Shown piece after piece: positions 25,836-33,571 of a DNA stretch of 64,000 nt. How positions within the stretch are numbered: the stretch's first letter is position 1; every line of letters begins with the position of its first letter. Position numbers and translations under genes: made by a program. The DNA comes from Methylobacterium sp. 10. Lineage in GTDB: Bacteria; Pseudomonadota; Alphaproteobacteria; Rhizobiales; Beijerinckiaceae. The DNA is taken from assembly GCF_000519085.1 (NCBI RefSeq), contig NZ_KI912577.1:622501-686500 (forward strand), given 5' to 3'. The notes beneath the pieces are model-generated. The model saw nothing but the letters and a program-made list of their open reading frames with translations, had not been told where the DNA came from and searched no databases.

Positions 25836-25910
25836 TGGAGCGGGCGATCGGGATCGAACCGACGACATTCAGCTTGGGAAGCTGACGTTCTACCACTGAA
25901 CTACGCCCGC
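25836..25910 (-). tRNA. tRNA-Gly (anticodon CCC)
   Basis: The minus strand folds as a full cloverleaf: acceptor GCGGGCG/CGCCCGC, D stem GTTC/GAAC, anticodon stem TCAGC/GCTGA around loop TTCCCAA, T arm with TTCGATC, and an encoded CCA end at 25836-25838. The loop gives anticodon CCC. Its 3' end faces the accessory region at lower coordinates. Confidence 0.95.
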
Positions 25911-26213
25911 GTGCCGATAGACAGAAAAACGCCTCGACAGGCGAATTTCCTCGATCCAGCGGGACGGACCATATCAGAGCGGCTTGCTTTGTCCACGGTC
26001 TCGTCGCGGCGGGTTGCGAAGGTCTACGTTCCCAAGGGGCGGGCTTTCCGATAGCGTGGCGGACGGTTCGGCATGTCGAACCGGCCCATTAGATCCGGCC
26101 CATCGCGCGACCGGGTCGGCTCGCCTCTTCGGCACGGCGCCCATCCCCAGCATGCGGATTGTCAAAAAGCACCGATGGATATCTCTTCCGCGCAAGGCGG
26201 CACGCACGCCACG
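25911..26213. other. intergenic region between tRNA-Gly and maf
   Basis: Should contain the promoters of the minus-strand tRNA and the plus-strand maf gene. Frames extending maf upstream to 26073 or 26175 exist but are not family-like. Nothing else is recognised. Confidence 0.4.
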
Positions 26214-26861
26214 ATGAATGCCGCCTCCGGCGGGACGCCCCGCCTTGGCCCGCGCCTCGTCCTCGCCTCGGCGTCGCCGCGTCGGCTGGCGCTGCTGCAG
26301 CAGGCGGGCCTCGAACCCGACGCCCTGCTGCCCGCCGATATCGACGAAACCCCCAACAAGTCCGAGGCACCGCGCGAACTCGCCCGGCGCCTCGCCCGTG
26401 CCAAGCTCGACGTGGCGGGGGACGCCGCCCGTCGCCGCGACGACATGCGCGACAGCTACATCGTCTCCGCCGATACGGTGGTGGCCGTGGGCCGGCGCGT
26501 GCTGCCAAAGGCGGAACTGGCCGACGAGGCGACGGATTGCCTGCGTCTGCTCTCCGGGCGGCAGCATCGCGTCTATACGGCGGTGTGCGTGCTCTCCCCC
26601 AAGGGCAACCGCCGCGAGCGCGTGGTGGAGACGCGGGTGCGGTTCAAGCGCCTCTCCGGCCGCGACATCGAGAGTTACATCGCCTCGGACGAGTGGCGGG
26701 GCAAGGCCGGCGGCTACGCCATCCAGGGCCTCGCCGGAGCCTTCGTGGTCAAGCTCGTGGGCTCGCACAGCGCCGTGGTCGGCCTGCCGCTCTACGAGAC
26801 GATCAACCTCCTCGAAGGCGAGGGGTTTCCCGTGCGGCAAGCCTGGGGAGCGATGGCATGA
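26214..26861 (+). CDS. maf: Maf family nucleotide pyrophosphatase
   Basis: 215 residues from the ATG at 26214 (26175 is possible). Contains the Maf signature [20 protein letters not shown], the catalytic SADTVVAVG and the [15 protein letters not shown] block, then [13 protein letters not shown]. Maf proteins are cytoplasmic house-cleaning enzymes that hydrolyse non-canonical or excess nucleoside triphosphates. The stop overlaps the yacG start (ATGA). Confidence 0.92.
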   Translation: MNAASGGTPRLGPRLVLASASPRRLALLQQAGLEPDALLPADIDETPNKSEAPRELARRLARAKLDVAGDAARRRDDMRDSYIVSADTVVAVGRRVLPKAELADEATDCLRLLSGRQHRVYTAVCVLSPKGNRRERVVETRVRFKRLSGRDIESYIASDEWRGKAGGYAIQGLAGAFVVKLVGSHSAVVGLPLYETINLLEGEGFPVRQAWGAMA

Positions 26862-27052
26862 CCGGGACCGCTCCCTCCAAGCGCAAGCCCGAGCCCTGCC
26901 CCGTCTGCCGCAAGCCCGCGCAGCCGGAGTTCCAGCCTTTCTGCTCGGCCCGCTGCGCCGATATCGACCTCGGCCGCTGGCTCACCGACCGCTATGCGAT
27001 CCCCACCGACGAGGACGAAACCGAGGACGATGCTCCGCCGCGCTCATCCTGA
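26858..27052 (+). CDS. yacG: DNA gyrase inhibitor YacG
   Basis: 64 residues. The zinc site is [20 protein letters not shown] (C-x2-C...C-x3-C) followed by DIDLGRWL, as in YacG, which binds GyrB and blocks DNA binding. The acidic tail ([11 protein letters not shown]) is usual. Four-base overlap with maf, the common alphaproteobacterial pairing. Confidence 0.92.
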   Translation: MTGTAPSKRKPEPCPVCRKPAQPEFQPFCSARCADIDLGRWLTDRYAIPTDEDETEDDAPPRSS

Positions 27053-27152
27053 ATCAATCCGATTGCAGGATGCGTGAGAAGGAGGCTGGACAGGGCCCCA
27101 TCACCTCACTATACCCCCGCTCCAGTCGACGGCGCCAAGCGCTTCGGCGGAG

Positions 27153-27228
27153 GCCCAGGTAGCTCAGTTGGTAGAGCATGCGACTGAAAATCGCAGTGTC
27201 GGCGGTTCGACTCCGTCCCTGGGCACCA
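27153..27228 (+). tRNA. tRNA-Phe (anticodon GAA)
   Basis: 76 bases with acceptor GCCCAGG/CCTGGGC, D stem GCTC/GAGC, anticodon stem TGCGA/TCGCA around loop CTGAAAA, T loop TTCGACT and encoded ACCA. The anticodon is GAA. Confidence 0.95.
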
Positions 27229-27539
27229 TTACTATTTATGCCATTCCAGCATTGAGCCCGGTTGGCTGTTTCGTCCGTGCAGGGCTACGGAACCGGGCGG
27301 CATTGCCGCGTCCTTCTGTGGTTTCGGCGGCACGCCTCCCAAGTTGCTTTGGCGGATCGCCGTCGCGACGACGAACTCCGGCACTGGGCGCGCGAGGTCC
27401 ACGGGCGATTTCGGCGGATCGCCGACGAGAATACCAGCATGCCCGGTGAGAAGCGCCATGCGGCGGCTGGCATCCTGCCAGCAAAAAGCCCGGCACGGTG
27501 TGATCCGGCCAGGCTTTTGGTGATGCATGAGGCGTGGGC
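27229..27539. other. gene-free stretch after tRNA-Phe
   Basis: Several overlapping frames exist on both strands but none looks like a protein of a known family. It could be old element debris next to the tRNA; no repeat or integrase trace is visible. Confidence 0.3.
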
Positions 27540-28151
27540 CTAAGGGAGTAGGAAGCCGAAATCACTTGCCTGAAGCGATGAGGCGGCAACATCATGAAGA
27601 ATGAACTTGTTGCCAGACCCAGCACCGTCGAAGGTGATAAGGGTGTTCGCCCCACCAATCAGCTCGCTGATGTTGATGTCATTGAAGCTGTTGACGAGAG
27701 CCGAAACATCAAAATGTGTCTGGGCCCGACTCGAAGCCATAGACATTATCGCGTGCGAAGTTCGATTTGAAAGTGAAGGTATCGGTCCCTGCGCCGGCAT
27801 AAAGTTTGTCGCTCCCGGTGCTACCGTCAATGACCGTGTCACCCGCGCCGGCCGTGATGGTGTCGTTACCCTTGGTACCCATCACCGTAGCAAGCGTAGT
27901 TGCGGCATTCTGTACGGTGATCGCGACTTTCGTGCTGACATCAGACATATCGAGGGTCAGTAGTACATCGCGCACGTAGACCGCTTCGATCTTCTTGAAG
28001 TTCGCGTCGGTGATCGTAAAGTTTTCGGCTCCCTGAAGGAAGAGCTTGTCGTTGCCGCCCCCCCTCGACCAGCGTCGGCGCCTCGATGACCACGAGCCAC
28101 GGACAGTGCCGCACTGGCGCCTCGCCGAGATCGAAAGCTATCTACGGTCAC
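27540..28151 (-). pseudogene. decayed RTX/hemolysin-type calcium-binding gene
   Basis: Minus-strand pieces in three frames make one protein: TVDS then FDLGEAPV and LVVIEAPTLVEG (about 28060-28150), NDKLFLQGAENFTITDANFK to DNVYGF, then FDVSALVNSFNDINISELIG and the tail LQASDFGFLLP at 27540. The middle has GTKGNDTITAGAGDTVIDGS and GSDKLYAGAGTDTF, nonapeptide Ca-binding repeats of secreted RTX proteins. Shifts occur at a TTT (about 28140), at a seven-G run (28058-28064 on the plus strand as C) and near 27725. The C-terminal LITFDGAGSGNKFILHD also fits secreted RTX tails. Confidence 0.7.
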
Positions 28152-28352
28152 TCATTGAGTCGCCGCGGGATCCAGGCCTCGGGCATTCTTGCCCTGACGG
28201 GGCCGGCCAATGCATGGGCGCGCTGCAATCCCGCTCCGCCCATCCATCGGCATCCGAAACCCGGCAGGATCTGAGCGGAGCCCCTTGCCCGCAAGAGAGA
28301 TCGTCGGACAACACGGAGAGGATGCTCCTCGATCCTTCGACCAGACTCGACG

Positions 28353-28547
28353 CTACCGGTCCCGGTCCGCCTCGAGCTGCTTCATGAGTTCGGCAAGGCG
28401 TGGGTCCAACGGCTCGTCGATGACCGGCTCGTAGAGGGCTTGCAGCTCTTCGCCGAGACGCCGCCGTGTCGTCTCGGTCAGCGCACTGTTCAGATCCGTG
28501 GCACGGGGCCGAGGCCAAGTGGGCTCGCGGTATTCCTCGATGCGCAT
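28353..28547 (-). CDS. NepR-like anti-sigma factor
   Basis: 64 residues from the ATG at 28547. The core LGEELQALYEPVIDEPLDPR, then LAELMKQLE, matches the NepR helix pair that grips the general-stress sigma factor EcfG until PhyR is phosphorylated. No ecfG or phyR is adjacent, so this is an orphan or paralogous copy. Family call rests on this short motif only. Confidence 0.65.
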   Translation of the reverse strand: MRIEEYREPTWPRPRATDLNSALTETTRRRLGEELQALYEPVIDEPLDPRLAELMKQLEADRDR

Positions 28548-29368
28548 CCCATTCCCCCGCTGACACAAGGACTGTAAACGCGAAGTTCGGAGATAGGTTC
28601 ATATGTCGCGGCCCATGGGGAAGTCCCTCCCTCCGGCGGCTACGGGATTCACATTTCTCACGGGCTACGCGACTGTCCTCCCCAGCGGAACTCGGGCTTG
28701 CCCGTGATCCGCTGGGGAGGAGTTGGAGGGGGTGGTGGGACGACCCTCCTGCTGCGGAGGCTGGCGGAGCCACCCCCGGCCCCCCGGCTCATAAACTCTC
28801 TCCACAAGGGTGAAGAGGAACACGTCGAGCTTTCAAAGACGCAGCTGTGTGAATCCAGCAGCCGCCCGCGCGGGGAGCGCGGATGCCCTGGAATTGGACC
28901 GTTCGCGAAACCGGCAGTCTTGCGCGAGGGCAACTCCGGGCAAAAGTCCGCGCCCTTGTCGATCAGGGAGGCTCATCGTTGAGAGCACTCACGACACTCC
29001 CGGTCACGGTCGGCGCACGATGGCGCAGCGGGAGTTTTGGGAGAGACACCGAACCGCCACCTCAGCTCTACAGATGACACCGAACGAGATTGCAGTCGGA
29101 AGAACGAGAGCCACTTCCGAGGTCAAATTACGGCAGCAAGCCCGACGATCGCTGGAGAGCTGAGCTTCGATCACTCCCATCTTCCAGTCGGATGCTGTCT
29201 CCTTGGCGCTTTAGCCTTGCATACACCTTATGCCGGCCCGTTCCCCGACATCCTTATAGGATGTCTTCTTATTATGAAGTTAAACTATAGATTTATGCTT
29301 GCGTTACAGTTTCGGCTTGTTACGCTCGTGCGAAGCATCCCACTTCGGAATCGCCATCCCATCGCCGT
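28548..29368. other. 821-base gene-free region with palindromic repeats
   Basis: Contains a hairpin with CCCCAGCGGA (28680-28689) against TCCGCTGGGG (28708-28717) and a 22-base repeat core at 28756-28777 shared exactly, inverted, with 59606-59627. The last 170 bases are clearly AT-richer than the surroundings (TTATTATGAAGTTAAACTAT and similar) and probably hold the promoter of the SWIM/MoxR operon. No convincing gene. Confidence 0.5.
28756..28777 (-). repeat. dispersed repeat core, copy 1
   Basis: The reverse complement of these 22 bases, reading GGGGGTGGCTCCGCC then AGCCTCC, is identical to 59606-59627. Both copies sit between genes inside G-rich palindromic DNA, as REP-type elements do. 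Confidence 0.7.
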
Positions 29369-30727
29369 ATGAGCCTCACCTCCGCGCAAATCCTCGACCT
29401 CGCTCCCGATGCATCGAGCCGCAAGGCCGGCCAGGATCAGGCGAAACCGGCCAAGTGGGGCGGACTCGGGAGAGCTGGCGACGTCGTCTGGGGTGAGATC
29501 AAGGGAAGTGGGGCGAACCCCTATCGCACGGTCGCCGATCTCTCCGGTCCGGCCTCGACATGCACCTGCCCGAGCCGGAAATTCCCCTGCAAGCACGCCC
29601 TCGGCCTGATGCTGGTGGATGCCGCCACGCCGATCTCCGAGACCGAACCGCCCGACTGGGTCGCCGCGTGGATCAGGGGGCGCGAGAGCCGTGCCGTCTC
29701 CGCCGAGGCGCGGGCTCAGGCGGTCCCGGCCCCCGTGGACGAGAAGGGGCAGGCCAAACGCCGCCACGCCCGCGAGGGCAAGGTTTCGGCGGCCCTCGAC
29801 GAGCTCGATCTCTGGCTCGGCGACCTGATGCGGCGCGGTCTCGCGACGGTGCGGCGCGAGCCCTATGCCTTCTGGGACCGCATGGCGGGGCGTCTCGTCG
29901 ATGGACAGGCCCCGGGCCTCGCCCGCAGGGTTCGGGCCATGCCGGGCCTCGTCGCGGCCGCGCCCGTCTCGGGGGTGGCACGTCCGGAAGCCACCCTCGC
30001 CCTCGCCCTCGGCCGCCTGTCCCTGCTGGTCCGCGCCGCGCGGCGTCTGGACAAGCTCACGCCCGAACAGGCGGCGGGCGTCCGCGCGGCCATCGGCTAT
30101 CCCGTGACCGCCGAGGAGATGGCGAGCCGGCCGGATGTCGTCGACGAGTGGGCCGTCCTCGCCCATGCGGTGGAGGACGAGGACAAGCTCACCGCCCGCA
30201 CCGTCTGGCTCGCCGGACGGACGAGCGGCGCCATGGCTCAGGTGGTCGATTACGGCACAACCGGCTCGCCGCTGCCGCCGGTCCCGGCGGCGGGACAGGA
30301 TTTCTCGGGCGCGCTCGTCTTCCATCCCGGCGATCCGCCGCTCAGGGCCGTGTTTCACGAGGGGCGCGCCGGGCCGGCACCGGCCGGCTCCCTGCCCGGC
30401 GCGACGAGCGTCGCCGCGGCCCTCGACGGTTTCGCCGAGGCCCTGGCAAGGGCGCCATGGATCGACCGCTGGCCGGTTCGGCTGTCCGGCCTGCGCCTCG
30501 GGCATAGGGCGGATGGCGCCATGGCCGCGGGTGATGCCACCGGCTGTTTCACCCTTGCCGATTCCGCACATTTCCCCCCTCTGATGGCGGTTGCGGCAGG
30601 CGGCCATATCGATCTTTTCGGGCTCTATGACGGGTTCGCGCTGGCACCCCTGGCCATGGTGGCCGACGGGCACCTCTATGCGGTCCCGGCCCAGGATCCC
30701 CGGCCGATCCTGGTGAGGGCGGCCTGA
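29369..30727 (+). CDS. SWIM zinc finger protein
   Basis: 452 residues. The SWIM motif lies at Cys65, Cys67, Cys74 and His76 (STCTCPSRKFPCKHALGLML), a zinc-binding fold seen in chromatin and recombination proteins and in the E. coli YehQ type. The rest is helical with no known domain. It is the first gene of a five-gene operon; its TGA overlaps the start of the next gene by one base. The promoter is probably in the AT-rich stretch upstream. Role: perhaps a DNA- or protein-binding specificity factor for the AAA+ machine (inference). Confidence 0.85.
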   Translation: MSLTSAQILDLAPDASSRKAGQDQAKPAKWGGLGRAGDVVWGEIKGSGANPYRTVADLSGPASTCTCPSRKFPCKHALGLMLVDAATPISETEPPDWVAAWIRGRESRAVSAEARAQAVPAPVDEKGQAKRRHAREGKVSAALDELDLWLGDLMRRGLATVRREPYAFWDRMAGRLVDGQAPGLARRVRAMPGLVAAAPVSGVARPEATLALALGRLSLLVRAARRLDKLTPEQAAGVRAAIGYPVTAEEMASRPDVVDEWAVLAHAVEDEDKLTARTVWLAGRTSGAMAQVVDYGTTGSPLPPVPAAGQDFSGALVFHPGDPPLRAVFHEGRAGPAPAGSLPGATSVAAALDGFAEALARAPWIDRWPVRLSGLRLGHRADGAMAAGDATGCFTLADSAHFPPLMAVAAGGHIDLFGLYDGFALAPLAMVADGHLYAVPAQDPRPILVRAA

Positions 30728-32265
30728 TGAGTCTCGGCGCCTTCACCCCCGACGATTGGGAATCGGCACTCGTCTCCGCCCTGCTCGGGGCCGACCGTTC
30801 CCCCGCCCCCGCCGATTTCGAGACGGTGGCCGGCGCGCTTCCGTGCGGAGAGCCGGGCACAGCCCTGCTGGCGCGGGTCGCGGTCGCGGGCATCCACCAT
30901 CTCGCCGGCAGCGGCCTTCCGCCCGAGGCCTTCACTCCGGTGCCGCCGCGCTTGGTGGAGGGCCGTCCCTGCCCGCCTGAAGCTGCGGCGCGGCTCGGCC
31001 TCCTCCTCGCCGGGGGCACGGCGGCGCGGGGCCGTTTGAAGGAATGGTGCGAGCTCGCCGCTGCAGCGGGGATGCGCGCGCCGCCCTGGCTGCTTCCGGC
31101 CCTGGCACCCTACCGGCGCGAGTGGGGCGAGACCATCGACGCGATCGCGGGCGAGGAGCTCGACTGGCTCGACAGGGCCTGCGCCGCCGGCGCCGCGCCG
31201 ACGGCTCCGGATGGGGCGGAGGCAAGCCCCGCCGAGCGACGTGCGGCCTTCGTCGCCTTCCGCCTGCGCGATCCGGAAGGAGCCCGCCTCGAACTGGAAT
31301 CAGGTTTCCGCGCCGAGAAGGCGGAGATGCGCCAGAACCTCGTCTCCGCCCTGGAGATCGGCCTGTCGGAGGCGGACGCGCCCTTCCTCGAGACCTGCCT
31401 CGACGATCGCGCGAGCGGCGTCCGGTCGGCGGCACAAGCGCTGCTGCCGCGTCTTGCCGGATCGCTCTTCGCCTCGCGCATGGCGGCGAGGGCGAGGACG
31501 ATCCTGGTGATCGAGAGCCGCCGAAAGCTCCTCGGCGGGACGAAACACACCCTGGTGGTGACGCTGCCGGAGGAATCGCCGACGCTCGCCCGGGACGGGA
31601 TCGAGGCCCATGCCTACGAGCGGCATAGGGGCGGCGCGAAGGCCAGCCTGCTTCGTGCCATCGTCGCCGCGGCCCCGCTGCACGCCTTCGCCGAACATCC
31701 GCCGGGGCTCTGGATCGAACTGGCGCTGCGCAGCGAATGGCCACAGCCCATCGTCGATGGGTTCCTCAGTTCCGCGCGGCGCGAGCGCAACCTGGACTGG
31801 GCGCGGGTGATGGTCACGGTGCTGGCCGAGGGAGTCGCCGGACGCCTGTCCGGGATTCAGCCGAGCGAAGCGCTCCGCGAAATCTGGACCCGCGCCGTGC
31901 GGTCGCTCCCCGATGCGGAATGGGAGGCGACGGTGGCGCGGATGCTCGACAAGGGGGAGATCGATACGATCCTCGCCCTCCTGCGGCAGGCACCCTCCGC
32001 CCTGTCGGAGGCCTTCACGGCGGTCCTCCTCGATTGGGTCGCCTCGGTGACGCGAACCTCGTCGTCGGATTGCCGCGGGCTCGCCTCCGCTCATCTGCTC
32101 GCCCGCCTCGCCGAACGGGCCCGGCCCGGCGAGGACCATGCGGCCTCCGCCGCCGCCATCCTCGCCCGGCTGCCGGACGAGGCCGAGGAGAACCTGCGCC
32201 GGCAGATCGAGGACTTCGCCGAGATTCTCGCTTTGCGCGCCACCATCCGACGGGAGTTCGCCTGA
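30727..32265 (+). CDS. DUF5691-type helical repeat protein
   Basis: 512 residues, almost all helical, with HEAT-like units (AEMRQNLVSALEIGLSEADA, then DDRASGVRSAAQALLPRLAG). Gene order next to SWIM and MoxR genes fits DUF5691, whose function is unknown. No catalytic motif is visible, so a scaffold role is likely. It overlaps the SWIM gene by one base and is three bases ahead of the AAA+ gene. Confidence 0.75.
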   Translation: MSLGAFTPDDWESALVSALLGADRSPAPADFETVAGALPCGEPGTALLARVAVAGIHHLAGSGLPPEAFTPVPPRLVEGRPCPPEAAARLGLLLAGGTAARGRLKEWCELAAAAGMRAPPWLLPALAPYRREWGETIDAIAGEELDWLDRACAAGAAPTAPDGAEASPAERRAAFVAFRLRDPEGARLELESGFRAEKAEMRQNLVSALEIGLSEADAPFLETCLDDRASGVRSAAQALLPRLAGSLFASRMAARARTILVIESRRKLLGGTKHTLVVTLPEESPTLARDGIEAHAYERHRGGAKASLLRAIVAAAPLHAFAEHPPGLWIELALRSEWPQPIVDGFLSSARRERNLDWARVMVTVLAEGVAGRLSGIQPSEALREIWTRAVRSLPDAEWEATVARMLDKGEIDTILALLRQAPSALSEAFTAVLLDWVASVTRTSSSDCRGLASAHLLARLAERARPGEDHAASAAAILARLPDEAEENLRRQIEDFAEILALRATIRREFA

Positions 32266-32268
32266 GCC

Positions 32269-33369
32269 ATGAGCCAGACCAACCGAACCAAGACGACGCA
32301 GCTCCGACGGGCCGCCGAGGATGCCTTCGCCGAGGAGTTGGAGGCCTTGCGCGGCGCCGATGACAGGCCGCGTCCGCCGAACTGGCTGCTCTCGCCGCAG
32401 GCGGTCGTCACCTACCTCATGGGCGGGCGGCTAGGCTCCGGTTTCGAGGTCTCGCCGAAATACATCGGCGACCGGCGCCTGATGGAAGTGGCGGTGGCGA
32501 CACTGGCCACCGACCGGGCGCTCCTCCTCCTCGGCACGCCGGGCACCGCCAAGAGCTGGGTCAGCGAGCATCTGGCGGCGGCCATCTGCGGCACCTCGCG
32601 CCTCATCGTGCAGGGTACCGCCGGCACCAGCGAGGAATCGATCCGCTACGGCTGGAACTACGCCCTGCTCCTCGCCAAGGGACCGAGCCGCGAGGCGGTG
32701 GTGGCGAGCCCGATCGTGCGCGCCATGGAGGAAGGCAGAATCGCCCGCGTCGAGGAACTGACCCGCATCCCCTCCGAGACGCAGGACAGTTTCATCACGA
32801 TCCTCTCCGAGAAGACCCTTCCGATCCCCGAACTCAACGAGGAGATCGCCGCCGCCAGGGGCTTCAACCTCATCGCCACCGCCAACAATCGGGATCGCGG
32901 CGTCAACGAGCTGTCGAGCGCCCTGAAGCGCCGCTTCAACACCGTGGTGCTGCCCCCTCCGGCCACGATCGAGGCCGAGATCGCCATCGTCGAGACCCGC
33001 GTGGCCGCCCTCGGGCGCGCCTTCGAGATCCCCGCCGAACCGCCCGGCGCCGACCAGATCCGGCGCGTCGTCACCATCTTCCGCGAGTTGCGGGAAGGCG
33101 TGACGGCCGACGGCAAGAGCAAGGTCAAGCAGCCGTCCGGCACGCTCTCCACGGCCGAGGCGATCAGCGTCGTCGGCAGCGGGCTGGCGCTGGCCGCGCA
33201 TTTCGGCAACGGCCACCTTTCGGCTCACGACCTCGTCTCCGGGATCAGTGGCGCGGTGATCAAGGATCCGGTGCAGGACGCCATCGTCTGGCGAGAATAT
33301 CTCGAGACCGTCGTCAAGGAACGGCCGGAATGGAAGGACTTCTACCGCGCCGCCCGCGAGAGCGCGTGA
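32269..33369 (+). CDS. MoxR-type AAA+ ATPase
   Basis: 366 residues. Walker A is GTPGTAKS (residues 89-96), the Walker B region is GRIARVEELTRIPSETQDSF with Glu162-Glu163 in place of the usual Asp-Glu, and sensor 1 is ATANNRDRGVNELS, followed by ALKRRFNTVVLPPP with the Arg finger. This matches the MoxR family, probably the YehL-like branch. MoxR ATPases work with VWA proteins to remodel or insert metal into substrates. The VWA partner is three genes on. Confidence 0.92.
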   Translation: MSQTNRTKTTQLRRAAEDAFAEELEALRGADDRPRPPNWLLSPQAVVTYLMGGRLGSGFEVSPKYIGDRRLMEVAVATLATDRALLLLGTPGTAKSWVSEHLAAAICGTSRLIVQGTAGTSEESIRYGWNYALLLAKGPSREAVVASPIVRAMEEGRIARVEELTRIPSETQDSFITILSEKTLPIPELNEEIAAARGFNLIATANNRDRGVNELSSALKRRFNTVVLPPPATIEAEIAIVETRVAALGRAFEIPAEPPGADQIRRVVTIFRELREGVTADGKSKVKQPSGTLSTAEAISVVGSGLALAAHFGNGHLSAHDLVSGISGAVIKDPVQDAIVWREYLETVVKERPEWKDFYRAARESA

Positions 33370-33378
33370 GGCCGTGCT

Positions 33379-33406
33379 CACCCTCCCCCCTCTGCGGGGG
33401 AGGGTG
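33379..33406. repeat. GC-rich hairpin between ATPase and DUF5682 genes
   Basis: CACCCTCCCCC pairs with GGGGGAGGGTG across a short loop in the 202-base gap inside the operon. A second small hairpin (GCCTGC/GCAGGC) follows. It is probably a REP-type element that could reduce read-through to the last two genes. Confidence 0.6.
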
Positions 33407-33571
33407 CCTGCGGAGCAGGCGGGGGAGGGGGCGACCTCTCCGGATACGGCGCTCCCCTCTCCCGACCCTCGCTGACGCGAGGGCCACCCTCCCCCGCGCG
33501 CCATCCACCGCGACATCCCACCCACGAGACCGTTCGTGCCATGAGCCTTCGCCCCAACACCCCCGGCCGCG

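Noticed and set aside
27229..27539. Overlapping frames after tRNA-Phe, possibly transposase debris
   Set aside because: No transposase motif or terminal repeats could be identified.
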